Below are positions 7,170 through 7,221 of a stretch of 7,221 bases of DNA, one piece after another. The notes below the pieces were generated by a model. That model was not told the DNA's origin, made no database searches, and saw only the letters and a list, made by a program, of their open reading frames with translations. Origin of the DNA: CAIKZJ01 sp964626015 (GTDB lineage Bacteria > Bacteroidota > Ignavibacteria > Tepidaquicellales > Tepidaquicellaceae); the NCBI GenBank assembly GCA_964626015.1, contig CAZVCC010000091.1, positions 1 to 7,221 of the forward strand, given 5' to 3'. The position numbers were made by a program, and so were the translations under genes. The stretch's first letter is position 1. Every line of letters begins with the position of its first letter.

Positions 7170-7221
7170 TGTTAATTTCGTCTAAAATCTGACCAAGATT
7201 TCGCTTAAAATTGACCACTCA
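7170..7221. mobile_element. Probable end of an IS21-like insertion sequence
   Basis: Two imperfect 23-base units stand in tandem: TTTCGTCTAAAATCTGACCA... (7176-7198) and TTTCGCTTAAAATTGACCAC... (7199-7221). They share TTTCG, TAAAAT and TGACCA. Tandem repeats with TGACCA-type motifs near a TGT end are typical of IS21-family termini; TGT at 7170-7172 is a candidate tip. The unit introduces the stop codon that ends the neighbouring T9SS frame. No transposase is inside the window, so the family is inferred from the end sequence alone. Confidence 0.5.

Noticed and set aside
1..7221. CRISPR array, tRNA or rRNA
   Set aside because: No regularly spaced short repeats and no cloverleaf or rRNA-like sequence were seen on either strand.

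Overview
The window reads as a low-GC genome of the Bacteroidota/Chlorobiota (FCB) group, most likely Ignavibacteria-like. Two minus-strand proteins end in type IX secretion (T9SS) type A sorting domains of the 'LSQNYPNPFN...' kind, and signal peptides end in 'FSQ' or 'FAQ'. Taxonomy is inferred from these protein signatures only.

Positions 1-4571 (plus strand) hold the tail of an Rhs/YD-repeat polymorphic toxin locus, laid out as a row of toxin-immunity cassettes. (1) The 3' part of an rhs gene enters from the left edge and ends in a zincin-like metallopeptidase toxin domain (HEFLH). A secreted putative immunity protein follows, starting inside the toxin gene. (2) A second partial Rhs core, near-identical to the first over about 634 bp, ends in a small alpha/beta-hydrolase (lipase-like, GYSMGG) toxin domain. 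A three-helix membrane protein follows as putative immunity. (3) A headless toxin tail with no Rhs core and no normal start codon looks like an NlpC/P60-type cysteine hydrolase. One base later comes a 55-aa signal-peptide ORF that looks like a truncated immunity gene. The three toxin folds would attack protein, lipid and peptidoglycan, and all three putative immunity proteins are exported or membrane-bound. This suggests toxins that act in the cell envelope of the victim. The duplicated core could let cassette 2 replace cassette 1 on the full-length rhs gene by homologous recombination.

Positions 4572-4687 are a short convergent gap with a more GC-rich patch that looks like a recombination scar. 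Positions 4688-6232 (minus) encode a T9SS-exported protein predicted to be a seven-bladed beta-propeller. Positions 6233-6377 contain an intrinsic terminator for the next gene.

Positions 6378 to about 7169 (minus) are the 3' part of a second T9SS cargo gene. Its frame stays open well upstream of the first in-window ATG and then stops where a tandem 23-bp motif with IS21-like character begins. The right edge therefore probably holds one end of an insertion sequence that has split this gene.
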